64,000 bases of DNA from Poecilobothrus nobilitatus. Lineage: Eukaryota; Arthropoda; Insecta; Diptera; Dolichopodidae. The notes under the pieces are model-generated. The model was given only the letters and a program-made list of their open reading frames with translations, was not told the origin of the DNA and ran no database searches. Within the stretch, counting starts at the first letter, position 1. Each line of letters opens with the position of its first letter. This document shows, piece after piece, positions 11,847 through 23,262 of the stretch. The position numbers were made by a program, and so were the translations under genes. The stretch spans positions 106,619,672 through 106,683,671 of the forward strand of contig OX352772.1 in NCBI GenBank assembly GCA_947095535.1. Reading direction: 5' to 3'.

Positions 11847-11988
11847 AATACCAGCATTCGTAGCGCTCCTATACAAATATTCTGGAAAAAGCGTATAACC
11901 CTGATTTTAAATGTAACTCTAAAATGTTTCGTATTTCAGAATCTTAGATACACATATAAATAAATTTGTGATGAAATCTTAATTATTA
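11847..11988. repeat. ~95-bp dispersed repeat unit
   Basis: CAAATATTCTGGAAAAAGCG and, ~80 bp later, TTTCAGAATCTTAGATACAC resemble the units at 29590-29720 (GAATCTTGCATATACAC then TATAAATATTCTGCAAAAAAGC). Both copies sit at the edge of a LINE relic. Confidence 0.45.
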
Positions 11989-12530
11989 AAACCAAAAGAG
12001 AATCAAAATGCCATAAAAACTAAAGAAGATCTAAATAAAAAAGTCGATCCAAAAAAAATAACACATGTTAAATCAACCAACAATGTAACTATAGTTATAG
12101 AATCTAAAAGTATGCAAGGTCGTGAAAAAATTAAAAAAGTATTAGAAGATAACGTGGTAGACAAGTACGAAATCAAAGTGCCAAAAAAAAAAATGCATCC
12201 AGGAATTATAATATCAAATATCAGTTTAAAGTATGAAGGTAATGAACTAATCGAAAAAGTTAAATTGCAGAATTTTGTGATATTAAATTAGTGAAATATT
12301 AAGAAATTAAAAACAAGATAAAAAAATATATAATGCAATTTTATAAATAGATGAAGAATATTTTCCGAAAGTGTTGGTCTCTGAAAAATTGAATGTTGGG
12401 TAGGACATGGGTATATGATGGAGTAGAGGTATTAATGTGTTTAGCGTTTTAACCACAAAGCTGCAGAATGTAAAAAAAAGGAAACTTGCTTCAAATGTCA
12501 TTTAAATGTGAGCAAATGAAAAACTTAAAT
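11989..12530 (+). pseudogene. LINE gag-like ORF1 relic with zinc knuckles
   Basis: The frame 11989-12291 (100 codons) has THVKSTNNVTIVIESKSMQG, REKIKKVLEDN, YEIKVPKKKMHPGIIISNIS. This is the pattern of the RNA-binding domain in Jockey/I-type ORF1 gag proteins. About 150 bases on (12440-12530), after stops, come RFNHKAAECKKKETCFKCHLN, which has CCHC zinc-knuckle spacing. The blocks are in different frames, so the gene is dead. An endonuclease relic follows at 12640. It probably belongs to a separate LINE from the LINE X relic just upstream. Confidence 0.6.
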
Positions 12531-12639
12531 TAAATTTAGACGTAAATCATAAAACAACTAGTAGATTATAAAAAAACATGTAGACATAACATGTAGACAC
12601 TAGTAGACATAATAAAAAATAAATTGGATATTAGCAATT

Positions 12640-13010
12640 AAAGAAAGTAAAAGGAATTTATACAAATATACAAGGTTTATAAAATAATTTTGAAGATATT
12701 GAATTGATTTGTAATGAGTTAGATAATGATTTTATTATTTTAAGTGAAACGCACATTAGTAATGAAATTAATGAAAATAAATATAACATACCATGTTGTT
12801 TAAACATAATGTGTAAATCGAATTAATCGAGAACTGGAGGTATAGTAATTTACCTTTAAAACAAATGGGAAATTAACAGAGTAATAGAAAAAAATGTTGA
12901 ATGAAAAATATGGCTATTGATATCTCAATTTAAATGAGTAGATCATCAAATAGTTCAAAAAGAGAGATTGCTTATTATTAACAGCTTTTATTGAATGTAC
13001 ACGTGGTTAA
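12640..13010 (+). pseudogene. LINE endonuclease (APE) relic
   Basis: The plus-strand reading shows NIQGL (first catalytic Asn motif), then ELDNDFIILSETHIS (the Glu motif, SETH), then RTGGIVIYL and KIWLLIS. This is the ordinary order of the APE N-terminal half. At least four stops interrupt it. With the gag relic at 11989-12530 it makes a degraded two-ORF LINE; no RT follows, and 13011-13200 shows no clear coding. Confidence 0.6.
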
Positions 13011-13504
13011 AGGAATCGTGGAATCTTGCTAGATATTTTAGACACACTTCTCGTTGAACTAGAGACTTGCAATTTTGGACACAGTTTAGATTCCGGTGAC
13101 AATACATGATTCTAAAATAATAAAACCAAAAAACAGTAGAGAAATTAACTAAATTAGCAAAATAAAATTTTCATATAAAGATATTACAGATTTTTTAACA
13201 GAATTATTACAGAGGAAAATAAAATTATGAAATTTGCCTTAACATGTATTTGTTTGGTTGTTGCCTTATAGACAAAACTAAATGTTATAGGTATAATATA
13301 CGAGTATAATGTTATACATTTAGTTTATACATTTTTCTCTTTCATAAAACACACAAACAAAAAAACGGCAATTATTTTAAAATTTTTGTTTGTTGCATTA
13401 TATGTATGTATGTAGATATTTACGTTAATAAGAGTAATGGATTTTTTGTTTACAACATACAATGTAATATTATCAACATACAATGTAGTAAGTATATTAT
13501 GCTT
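13011..13504. other. AT-rich spacer
   Basis: No supported gene. Weak LINE-like scraps may continue to about 13200. The rest is AT-rich with TATGTATGTATG runs near 13400. Confidence 0.5.
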
Positions 13505-13842
13505 CCCATACACGGCGGACTATGTTAAAAACTTGGTACCAGACTTGATAAGTTTTATCGTGTATGGGTTAGTTGTAAAACCATTTTGATGGTTGAAAAG
13601 TTGGTTGTATGAATATCAAAAACTTTTGATTTTTGTAGGCGGAGTCTTTAGTTTGTAGTTGAGTTGTATCGTGCATGGGCAAGTTGTACAACTTAAATGT
13701 CATTTTAACATTGAGATTTTTTGATTTGAGAAAATAATAAAAATATAAAAGACATAATTACAATGGTTGGATGATAGGTTGGATAAGTAGGTGGTATGGT
13801 TCTAAAACCAGTCCGCGTACCCAGTTTATAGCCGTGTATGGG
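13505..13842. mobile_element. Candidate MITE, 338 bp, 12-bp terminal inverted repeats
   Basis: The block starts CCCATACACGGC and ends GCCGTGTATGGG, a perfect 12-bp inverted terminal repeat. A looser inner inverted match adds GGTACCAGACT against ACCAGTCCGCGTACCC. The terminal motif recurs inside as CGTGTATGGG (about 13560) and CGTGCATGGGC (about 13671). There is no open frame. I cannot see a clear target-site duplication, so the superfamily is open. Confidence 0.6.
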
Positions 13843-15090
13843 CACGATTAGAATTAGATGATGTTATAATACGATTCTGTAATACGATTGTATAATTTTA
13901 TTAATATTTTATTAGTATTTTGTTAATATTCTTTCTTTAAAGAAATTCTCATTTCGTATACCTAATTTTATTCTTTTACTTTAAAATGTCTAATTAATTC
14001 CATAATGTAGATGTAGCAAACAAACTAGCGAACTTTTGTTTTTGTTTTCTTTTTTCAACATATTCATCGTTATTTTTTTTTGTGTTGTTTATGTTGTACT
14101 TGAGTTTAAATGTAAAGAAAAAAGTGAATTTGGATAAAAGTATATATTAAGTATGAATATTTGTTATTATATTATGTGATATTATAAATATTGTTATATA
14201 TATTATGTGAATATTTGTTTTTTAATCTTTCGAATTTTTATGATTTACAGATTAAATATTAGGCTTAATGTTTGATTACATAATATATATATTATTATGT
14301 ATGTATACATATATATATTAGGTATGTATGTATACCTATTTAAATTGAAATTATGCGTTTCATTTGAAACTAAAAAGTATGAAATAAAATAACGTAAAAG
14401 TTTTTTAAGTAATAGGTACATAAAAATATTAAATTTTAAAACAACATTCATACATATCATAGTTTTATAAACATACATACATATTTTTATAAAAATTACA
14501 AATTCACTTTTTTCTTTAACTTTAAACTCAAGTAAATAACACAAAATAAAATTGAGTATTGACTGACGATGAATAACAAAGACAAAAAAAAAAACAAAAG
14601 TCCAATAGTTTGCTACGTTACAGTATTAATTACAGACATTTTTAAGAAAAGAATAAAATTATGTATACTATGATTATGGAATGAGAATTCGCCCATAAAT
14701 TTCTGAAATGAGAATTCGCCTAAAAAAAAAAAAATTATATTAATAAATGCTAAATTGTTAATATTGCTATCGTATTTTAACATTACAGAAACAATTTACA
14801 GAAATTAGTTTAGAAAAATAAACGGTTATATTCTTATACGGAAATATAGTATCTTATATACAAAAGTATCTACATACAAAATTATGGTTAAAAGAGCTAT
14901 AACTTAAAAATCATTGGTCCGATCATAGATAATAAATAATACATAGATAGCCAACTCGAATGCGTCGACGCGAGCGCCATTTGTTCAACTAAACTGTAAG
15001 AGAAACTCGAACGATTAATTTTTTGTTATACTGGATTTTTAAATTTTTTTTGTCTGAAATATTTTTAAAATAATTAAAAAACGGGAAAAA
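13843..15090. other. AT-rich spacer
   Basis: Long T/A runs and TATGTATGTATAC microsatellite-like stretches near 14280-14340. A 15-bp phrase GAATGAGAATTCGCC is repeated near 14680 and 14710. The 99-codon minus-strand frame at 14245-14544 is low in complexity, and I do not call it. Confidence 0.5.
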
Positions 15091-15826
15091 TTATTTTAAA
15101 ACTTTAATATTTTTTATTTTTAAATTTTTAGAGTAGTGTTTTTTATAAAATTCTATAGCATTATTTTGAATACCGTCCGTGCACGTTATTTTATTTCTTA
15201 AAGATCCATTTAATCTTCTATTAATATTAGTACAATAATTATGTATTAATAAATTTAAACAATAATTCAAATATCTATAAATAATATTTTTACCATTCAA
15301 AGGACAAGCATTATTAAAATAAATTAAATCTTTAATTGCTGTTCTTAAAACTAAGCGGATGTTTGATTTATTACAAAAAGTGGAAAAATTCTTGATAAAA
15401 AATCTATTAATTATAATAAAATTATTAATAAACTGTGAATTTGGATAGATAAGTGAACTATTATTATTATATTCCTTAACTAATATATAACTGTGTAATT
15501 CCGGATTAGGTTCACTAAATAGAAATGTATTACAATCATTACATTTCTTTGCATTTAATTTGAACTTTTTTAAAAGAAATCCTGCTAATATAATCAGATA
15601 CTTTTTTTTCTATTTCTAATTGTATGGAGGAAAGTTTTAATTTTGGTGAGGATGGGATGTTATGGATTGTAAAAATGTTTGGATCTTGATTTTTTAATGA
15701 TTCAAGTCCTACTGATTGCGAACTTGTTTCTATAAATTTTTTTACATTTTTCAATAAGTATATGTTGTTATCATTCATGCAATTTGAACCTACTGAATGC
15801 ACAGTTGTCATGTTATTAATTAACAA
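15091..15826 (-). pseudogene. P-like transposase C-terminal scraps
   Basis: Two minus-strand frames (15539-15826 and 15091-15300) follow the transposase core in the right order. They contain charged, low-complexity sequence with NSQSVGLESLKNQ-like and RLNGSLRNKITCTDGIQN segments. I assign them by position to the variable C-terminal part of the transposase. The assignment could be wrong. Confidence 0.4.
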
Positions 15827-15956
15827 AGTTTTATAATTACTGATTAATTATTTTGAATTTGGATTAATGTTTCTATAATTTAAACACCTGATTGATCCAA
15901 AAAAAATTTCTAATGGGTCTTGATTAAAATTTTTTAACATATATTTTTTATTTTAT

Positions 15957-17480
15957 TTATTTTAACATATATTTGTATTTAATTCCATTTTTATAAAGTT
16001 TGTTCCAAATTTCTTTAAAGTTATTAATATTATTTATAAAATGTTTAAGACATGGTGGTTTGAAATTTTTATCTCCTTTTGCAAAGTACATACTTTGTAA
16101 CATAGGTACAGCTTTATTTCTCCAAAAGTCTTTGTGAATATCACCAAAAGATCCTCTTTGCTCTTTACCTCTTGGTGGTTTAGAGCAACTACCATTCATT
16201 GAGTCGAACAAACGATCAAAAAATAAAATACAGGATGCCGTGTTTTCTGCCCCTATTCCTAATAAATTGCAATTCTCATTTGCTTTTTTAGCTTTAAAAA
16301 AAATAAGAAATAAAAATTTAAAAAAATATTTTTAATAAATAAACTAAAAATCTTACCTATTCCAATCATATATAACATTAATTTTCCGACAGTGGCACTC
16401 AATACTTTTACGCAGTGTGAGACTTTCATTTTCTTAATTCTTTCTTGAAAAACGTGCATCTCAGTTAATTTAGTCATTCTTAGACCTGAAATTCCTGTAT
16501 CCGTTTCGTAAAATTTTATATGATCCCACTTAGCTGTTTTGATTTCATTTTCTTTTTTATAAACCAAATTTTTTTCAAGAAGATGATTTCGGATTAACTT
16601 TATTAAGTGAGGAGGATCAATAATGATATTCACGATTTCTCCATTCACTTCAAAGCAACAGCTTTTAAATTCCTTTGATGCTTGTTCACATCGTATTCTT
16701 GAGTTTTCTTTTAATATTTTCAAGGCTCTAATATTTGTTGCACCACCATCGCAAACCGCAAAACTATAGTAAAGCCCACTTTTTGAGCAGCATTTATAAT
16801 GCTCGTAATTGCATTAACAATCCAGTTTAGTGGGCATGATGAATGCACCAAATAATACATTACTGGCTGCTTCCATTTTTTTACAATTGCCCTGAGCATG
16901 AAAACAATAGCATGGTCAGCAAATTTTGTGGTAGTTTCATTGTTTCCATAATCTTCAAAACCAAAGATTTTATTTCCAGCCCTATCAAAATCCAAATGAG
17001 GTGTTAGATTAAGTTCATCAAATATTAGGTTGCAAAATTTATGATTTGATTGTAAATCTTTTTCAATCTCTTCAAGGTAATTAAAAAGCTTTGGATCAAA
17101 ACCGGATTTTATGTTACTTTTCTGCAACATGCTATTTAAAGTTGCTCTAGGCGGCAAATGAAAAATTTTTCGGAGCAATCTATAGTTTTTGGGCTATATT
17201 TGATCATCGACAATCCTAAAATTTTATCGTCATTTAACACTGACACGGTGGCCTTTTGATTTTACTTTAGCACATTTAATTTGTGTTGTTATAAAATTTA
17301 CAACAGTTGGGGATAGCTTTTTACATAAAACTGCGAAACGTTTCTTATTAACTAGTTTTTTAATTCAGTGAGTTTCGACTTATCACTATCCCTTAATTTT
17401 TTTATCTTTCGTAATTCTCTTTCCAGCAAGTGAACATGTTTATGAACTGTTACAGTTTCTTTGTTCTTATTTGAGCACGA
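15957..17480 (-). pseudogene. P-like transposase coiled coil and catalytic core
   Basis: The coiled-coil/leucine-rich part (ETVTVHKHVHLLERELRK) is followed after a frame change by LSPTVVNFITTQI. Next is LLRKIFHLPPRATLNSML (17178). The core has LIFDELNLTPHLDFD and, downstream, IIDPPHLIKLIRNHLLEKN, the conserved PHLIK(S)IRNN element of P transposases. GLRMTKLTEMHV and KMKVSHCVKVLSATVG come next (16259-16723). The last block has DSMNGSCSKPPRGKEQRGSF (15957-16211). Stops fall around 17190-17230. The order and motifs make the family call firm; activity is excluded. Confidence 0.75.
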
Positions 17481-17754
17481 AGAAACTGAAGAAAAACAAT
17501 ATTGAAAATAAAATAAATAAAAAAAAATAAACTAATTATTTAAACAATTTCATTAAATTCAGAAATTATCTCGGTAGGTTCAGGAGTTATCTCGGTAGGC
17601 TCAGTACTATTTAATGTTTCAAATGTATTTTCTTTATAAATTTCACTTGGAACAAAATCATCTTCAATTATTTCTATTAAAACAATTAAAACATTTGCAA
17701 TATAAAATGATTAGACAAATTTGTAAATAAAAATAAAAACATAAAGTATATTAC

Positions 17755-18011
17755 CTGGCATTAATATAGTTGGCATGGCATCATAATTTAATTTTAAATA
17801 GCCAGCCGTATAACAATTTGATTCAAAATGTTTTCCACAAATTCGAAAATTATTATAAATATCAATGTTTTTATAATTTTCGAACTTTTTTTTTGGAAAT
17901 AAACATATCCATTTTATAAAATGTTCACAATTTTTTTTTGGGTTCGGAAATCTATGGCTTTTATTTTTTTTTATCTTCACAAAAAGGAACACAACACGAA
18001 ATTAAACCCAT
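17755..18011 (-). pseudogene. THAP zinc-finger exon of P-like transposase
   Basis: An ATG at 18009-18011 starts MGLISCCVPFCED, the usual THAP beginning, whose cysteines form the first zinc-ligand pair. An A-run near 17970 then shifts the frame. The rest reads SHRFP, KKNCEHFIKWI, ICGKHF (the C-x2-H pair) and AMPTI, the THAP 'AVPTIF' box. The exon ends CCAG at 17755 followed by GTAATA. An 81-nt intron (17674-17754) joins it in frame to EIIEDDFVPSEIYKEN. The domain is complete except for the frame shift. It would bind DNA at the element ends. Confidence 0.75.
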
Positions 18012-18868
18012 TGTCTTGTTTTGTTTTTACTTAAATATATTATATTCTAAATATACACTAATTTTTATTTACTTATTTATTTTAATTTTACTTTTAACTT
18101 CATCAACGTTACTTTTACTTGTTTCAATTTTAAAATATTAATTCCAAGTGCAGTGCCGCTATAAAAAAGAACAATAGCAAAACAAATGTCATTTCAATGT
18201 TACTATCAGCAACAGCAGCGCTATAGAAATAAAAATCTGAAGAAATTACCAATTTGTTCTAAGTTAGCTATCTATGTGTTATTTATTATCTATGAGTCCG
18301 ATTTATATGGTTCATATCTTATTAGATTAATAAAAAAAATTAATATACCATACCTACACACATTATTTAAAAACTAAAAAAAAAAAAATACAATGTAATA
18401 GATACATACCTATTTATTCTTCATGACTAATTCACTAGATTCATAGAATAATTTCTTATAAGTACAATAAAATACATATATGTATATAAATAAGGCGCTA
18501 TATAATATACATCTATACTCTTATCATTCATTCATCAGTGACATATACGATATGTAAATAAATGATATTATATAAGTATGTATGCATATCAATCTCATAT
18601 AAATAAAAATTCTTCAAGCAACCGTTATGTTGTTTATTTATTTGCATTTTTTTGTACTACGCATTATATCCTCAACAATTTCAAATTATTGAGTAAAGCA
18701 AAATGCAAAAAATTCGTTAAAGTAATTTGTTGAAAATTTAAAAAAATCAAGTAACACTTTCGTCAATTATAAAGTAACCTTATATTATTAAAAAAAGATG
18801 TTAACAGAAATAAGAGTATAATGTTGAAGCTTTAATTTTTATGTATTACTATAAAAAAAAATTTTGAC
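18012..18868. other. AT-rich spacer
   Basis: There is no supported gene. TATGTATATAAATAAGGCGC near 18480 and AATAAA near 18600 are promoter/polyA-like, but with no LTR partner I do not call an element. Confidence 0.5.
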
Positions 18869-21150
18869 AGGTGTTCAAGTTTTTTTTTTTTTTTATTAAA
18901 CTTTATTTATTCCAATTTATCAAATTTACCTTAACTTAAAAAAGTTTACAAAAAAAAACGTTTCTTATCAATATTTTTTTTTTTAACATCTAAAAATTAA
19001 TTTTTTGTTTTTATGTTAAGTTATGTCAATGTTAAATTAGGTTTTAATATACATACATTTATATAATTTCATATCTTCTTTAACTTTTCATTGAAAAAAT
19101 TGTTTTAAAAATCAATGTTTTTTTCTTTTTAATTTTTATAAAACTAGCCTATACTAACTTAACCTATAATTTAAAATCTTATCCTACCTTACACTAATAT
19201 ACATACTAAAAATATGTTTCCATATATTTCATGCTGTACCTAACCACCAACAGTTTTGCCTAATTAATTTATCCTTATGAGGAATACTCATGTCATACTT
19301 CAGGAGATCTCTGTTAATGTTACCAGGATCATATTCAATAGTTGTACATGTAGCTCGTCTACTATAGTGATATAGTATAGGGACACGATTCAGGTTTTGA
19401 ATATAACCATTTTTATCTAGATATATAAAATGCTCAGGGGCTATAAAACCCGAGAGCAAAGTTTTTTTAATGTACTCCTCATTGTGGTAAAATATATGGG
19501 ATATTAGACCATTTTCTGGAGTATTTGTTGCTCTAACATAATGATTTCGAATTAATTTTATCATAAAATTATCGATTCTGTTTATGTTTGCTTCTTTGTA
19601 CAAATATTTATTTGAATAAAAACATTTGTAGTCAGATTCTGGTTTGTGTGATTTGTTAATACATACTCTTATGCACTTTCTTTCAAATTTTCTGATTTTT
19701 TCCATGAGACTGGCGCTTATATTATACCATACTGGTATACCATATGATAATACTGGTCTGATCAATGTAAGGTATGCAATGATTTTCACTTTATTGTTGA
19801 GTGCCTTATTATAAAATAGTTTTTTACATGCATGCATAGCTTTAGTGCCTTTTTCTGTTGCGCTTTTTACTTGTTGTATGTAATTAAGATTTCTATGTAG
19901 GTGAACTCCTAGATACTTCACCGTTTTTTTGTTTGCTATCGTGTTACTGTTAGGTGCTTTTATAATGAACCTTTTCCAGTTTTTCTTATAATTGTAGTTA
20001 AGGTTATTATACGTGTTTCTAAATAATATGCTTTCGCACTTATTAAAATTAATTTTTAACAGCCATACTTTACAGAAATCTATGATGATGTTGAACATTT
20101 TTTGAACCCCTTGCTGAGCTTCATCTACCCGCTTACTGGCAGAATAAATAATTATGTCATCCGCAAAAGCTATAGAATAATTACACCCTTTAGAAAATTC
20201 TAGCATTTTTAACATGTCGATGATATAAATCGAAAATAGAATCGGTGAATTTACTGCGCCTTGTTGAAGTCCATTGCATAATTGACTAATTTTTGGAGCA
20301 ATTTCGGTTTCAAGTGTTTCTATATAAAATTTATTGTCGCTAATCATATCTTGTATCAAAGCTACTAGATGTTGTGGGAATTTATACTTGTATAGCAGCT
20401 TGTACATTAGGCCATCAATCCAAACAGAGTTGCAAGCTTTTTCTAGATCGATGAGACACGCTCCTACTCCATAATTTTTGTTTATATGCCAACAGATGTC
20501 AGATGTTAATTTTGTTACTGCATGTATTGTTGAATGTTTGAATCGAAATCCGAATTGGTTTTCGGGTATAATGTTTTTTGTCTTAAGATGGTTTGTGATT
20601 TTACCATTTATTAGGACTTCATAAATTTTACTTATGCTTGGTAGTAAGCTTATCGGCCGGTAATTACTGGGGTTAGTTGGATCTTTGCCCGGTTTTTTAA
20701 ATACCATTACACGAGCTAGTTTCCAAGTTGCTGGATAATACGAGTGATTTAGCGCGTTATTAAATAATATCACATATTTATTTATTATTTTATCGCTCAA
20801 ATTCTTTATAACAAGATTCGGAATTCTATTTGCACCATGTGAGATTTTGTTTTTTAAATTTGTCATTATATTTTTTAATTGATCAAAATCTGTGAAATAA
20901 TTGTTTCTATTTTTTTGTTGTGAAGATTTATTGTTAACACTAAATTTACATATTGTTACATTATTTTGTTTTTTGATTTTGTTCATATTTTTAAATTCAT
21001 TTATTTTATTTTTTATGCGATTATGGAAGATATTATCTGGAATACTTATTTTGTGTGTATTTTCGATATATGAACTAAATACATTTAAAATATTTTTTTT
21101 TTCTTTTAATATATATTTATTGTCATTTGTTCAAGTTAAGGTGTTCAAGT
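18869..21150 (-). mobile_element. Jockey-clade LINE, 5'-truncated, flanked by 12-bp target-site duplication
   Basis: The element runs from about 21138 (5' end) to a poly-T run at 18881-18895, which is its poly(A) tail on the minus strand. AGGTGTTCAAGT flanks it on both sides (18869-18880 and 21139-21150), a clear target-site duplication. It carries most of ORF2 without the endonuclease, so it is a truncated copy. It sits inside dispersed repeat Q-like sequence whose other part continues at 21151. Apart from truncation this is the best-preserved LINE in the window. Confidence 0.85.
19229..21128 (-). CDS. Jockey-type reverse transcriptase (truncated ORF2)
   Basis: One uninterrupted frame of about 630 codons; it can be read in frame back to 21128, beyond the first ATG (20986). 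RT blocks in order: WKLARVMVFKKPGKDP, NYRPISLLPSISKIYE, NQFGFRFKHSTIHAV, ACLIDLEKACNSVW, GLQQGAVNSPILFSIYI and IAFADDIIIYS, the FADD active site. After these come KTVKYLGVHL and the C-terminal PVLSYGIPVWY and DKLIRQNCWWL regions typical of Jockey. All catalytic Asp residues are present, though motif A has KACN in place of the common KAFD. The APE domain is missing by truncation, so it cannot retrotranspose by itself. Confidence 0.85.
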
Positions 21151-22870
21151 TACAGGTGTTTAAAAATACGAAATTTTCAGTTTTTGACCCCTTACAGCTC
21201 CTAAACAGGGGGTGATACAAAAAAAATTTCTGAAATGACTCATACTTATTTTCAAAGATCTAACTTCTGTCAAAATTTCAAGTTTCCAACTTAAACCGTT
21301 TAGAAGAGAGAAGGGTTAAAGGATTTTGCAAAATTTCAGTTTCGCATAACGATAAATTAAGACACCGTATAACACAAGTATATACTTATTATATACATGT
21401 TTGTAAAGCTCATAGCTGCACCTATCGTTCAGATTGAAGATATACCTTATAGAGCTTGTGTTATAACAATTTAAATATAGAGATGTTTGGGGGCTTTGGG
21501 GGGCTGTAGCTCCTTAACGGGTGGGGCTACAGAAAAATTACTGTTAACATAAAATTAATATTTTTATGATATCTATCAGCATTTAAAATTTCATGGCTCT
21601 AATTCAAAAAAACTGTGGAGACCTAAAAGTTAGTTGTTTGGAAGCTACCCGAAGTTTTGGTCGGAACTCAACCAAAGAAAATAGGGAACCTGCAAATTGC
21701 TTCATGGCTCTATTTCAAAAAAATTGTGGAGACCTAAAAGTTAGTTGTTCGGAAGCTACCCGAAGTTTTGGTCGGAACTCAACCAAAAAAAATAGGGAAC
21801 CTGCAAATTGCTTCCAGAATATTTTGTTTAAATTTCAAGATTCTAGCTTTCTTAGTTTTTGAGTTAACGTGCTGACGGACGGGCATGGCTTAATCGACTC
21901 AGAATTTGATTCTGATCCGCTCCATACCTTTGAAGGTATATCTAGCTCGCTTATTTCGAGTTGTTACAAACGGAGGAGTAATTTTATTATACCCGATACT
22001 TATCGTACGAGTATAAAAAAAATTTCATGCAAAATGTGGTTTTCACATAACGGTAAATTCAAATAGTAAATTACAAAATATTGCAAAATGTTGATATTGC
22101 TTTATGGAGATAATAAAATCTTCGGTCTACTGACGGTTTTAGGTTGTAGAATTTTTATAAGAGCCTGAGATATATACATCTGAAAAAGGGGCTTTTTATG
22201 CAATATTGAGGGGCTGTAACTCTGGAACCCTATACAACTAAAAAACCTTTTCGCACACCTAAAAATATATTACTGTAACTTAATTTTTATATCTTGTCGA
22301 AGTAAAATGTGTACAGGTACCTAAGTTACTGGTCTTTAAAAATAGCAAATTTTAAATTTTTGAGCCCTAATAGGTGGTCCAAAAAAGTTTTCTAAGGAAA
22401 CTTATACTAATGCTAAAAGTTATTTCTGCTCTCAAAACTTCAAGCCTCTATTTAAAAGCGTTCCGGAGTTATGAAGGTAGAAAAATCATGCAAAACTTGA
22501 ATCTCACATAACGGTAAATTTAAATATTAAATTTAAAAATATGTATAATTTTGATATTGATTTATTTATAAAGTTAAAAAACATATCTGTCGAATGATGT
22601 TTTCAGATTGAAAAAATCTTAAGCAGAACATGAGATATATGCATTTAAAAATAGGGCTTTTTCAAAGTTTGAGGGGTTGCAGCTCCGTAATGAATGGTGT
22701 TACATGAAAAAGTTGTTCCACAAAATAAATTTTTTTATGAGACCTAATTAAAATTTTTTTTCACTATCTTTAACGGTGTAGAAGTTTTGTAAACAGACGG
22801 ACGGACGGACATAGTGAAAATATTAAGCACGTTTTTTCAAAAATTTTTTTGAAAATGTGCTAAAAACAAA
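21151..22870. repeat. Dispersed repeat block (families P and Q), inverted relative to 1.1-2.7 kb
   Basis: The block holds Q-like sequence at 21151-21480, P-like at 21490-22010 (GACGGACGGGCATGG... ATCGACTCAG) and Q again at 22080-22870, with CAGACGGACGGACGGACATAG at 22793. The latter two match the reverse complement of 1140-2665. The blocks share phrases such as 'GGGGCTGTAGCTCCTTAACGGG', but no protein is encoded. Confidence 0.65.
21593..21814. repeat. 111-bp direct tandem duplication
   Basis: Two adjacent 111-bp units begin ATGGCTCTA.TTCAAAAAAA and end CCTGCAAATTGCTTC. They differ at only a few positions. The length is a multiple of three, so the 89-codon open frame here is a 37-residue repeat read from non-coding DNA. 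Confidence 0.75.
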
Positions 22871-22959
22871 TTAATATTTGAATTTTCGGATAGTGTTTAT
22901 TATGAATTAAATATATAAAAAAGCTATACTAAATATTATGAAATTTTTGTTAATATTTT

Positions 22960-23262
22960 AAATTACCATATAAATAATTGTAGTTCTTTGTCTAGAATAT
23001 AAAAGAAAGATCGTTGGTTGCAACAATGGATGAATAAAGGTATATTAGAGAAAATAAAATACAAAAATAAGTTGAATGCTAAATGTCGTAAGCATCCTAG
23101 TGTTATGAATCTTACAAGTAAATATGTTCGTGTTTGTAAAAAATTGAAAAAATCAATATCCAACCGTAAAAATAAATATTATAAAATTCATTTTCTTAAA
23201 TGCAAAGGAAATTAGAAAAAAGAGTGGGGTGTTGTTAATAGAATATTGAACAGGTGTAATCG
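22960..23262 (+). pseudogene. LINE ORF2 linker fragment, left part of a split element
   Basis: The frame reads QQWMNKGILEKIKYKNKL, then YVRVCKKLKKSISNRKNKYY and WGVVNRILNR. This is the Lys-rich linker between endonuclease and RT in Jockey/RTE-like ORF2 proteins ('W.T.GI..SI..KN.L ... YY...F'). It breaks off near 23262. The following RT blocks in the same orientation reappear at 28786-29583, beyond a minus-strand LINE. Most likely one element was split by that insertion. Confidence 0.6.

Larger units (their letters stand above)
15091..18011 (-). mobile_element. Decayed P-element (THAP-type) transposase locus
   Basis: Read on the minus strand, the parts of a P-element-like transposase (relatives: Drosophila P transposase, THAP9) follow in order. 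They are the THAP domain (18011-17755), an acidic exon (17673 to ~17550), a coiled coil and DNA-binding-adjacent region (~17480-17200), the catalytic core (17178-16259), and the C-terminal blocks (16211-15957, 15826-15539, 15300-15091). Small introns look retained, so this is a genomic DNA copy rather than a processed one. Frameshifts and stops are present in most parts. I could not recognise terminal inverted repeats. Confidence 0.75.

Noticed and set aside
14245..14544. 99-codon minus-strand frame
   Set aside because: Low-complexity AT-rich translation (Tyr/Ile/Asn) with no conserved blocks.
18480..18620. LTR-like segment with TATA-like and AATAAA signals
   Set aside because: No matching second LTR, primer-binding site or TG...CA ends could be found.
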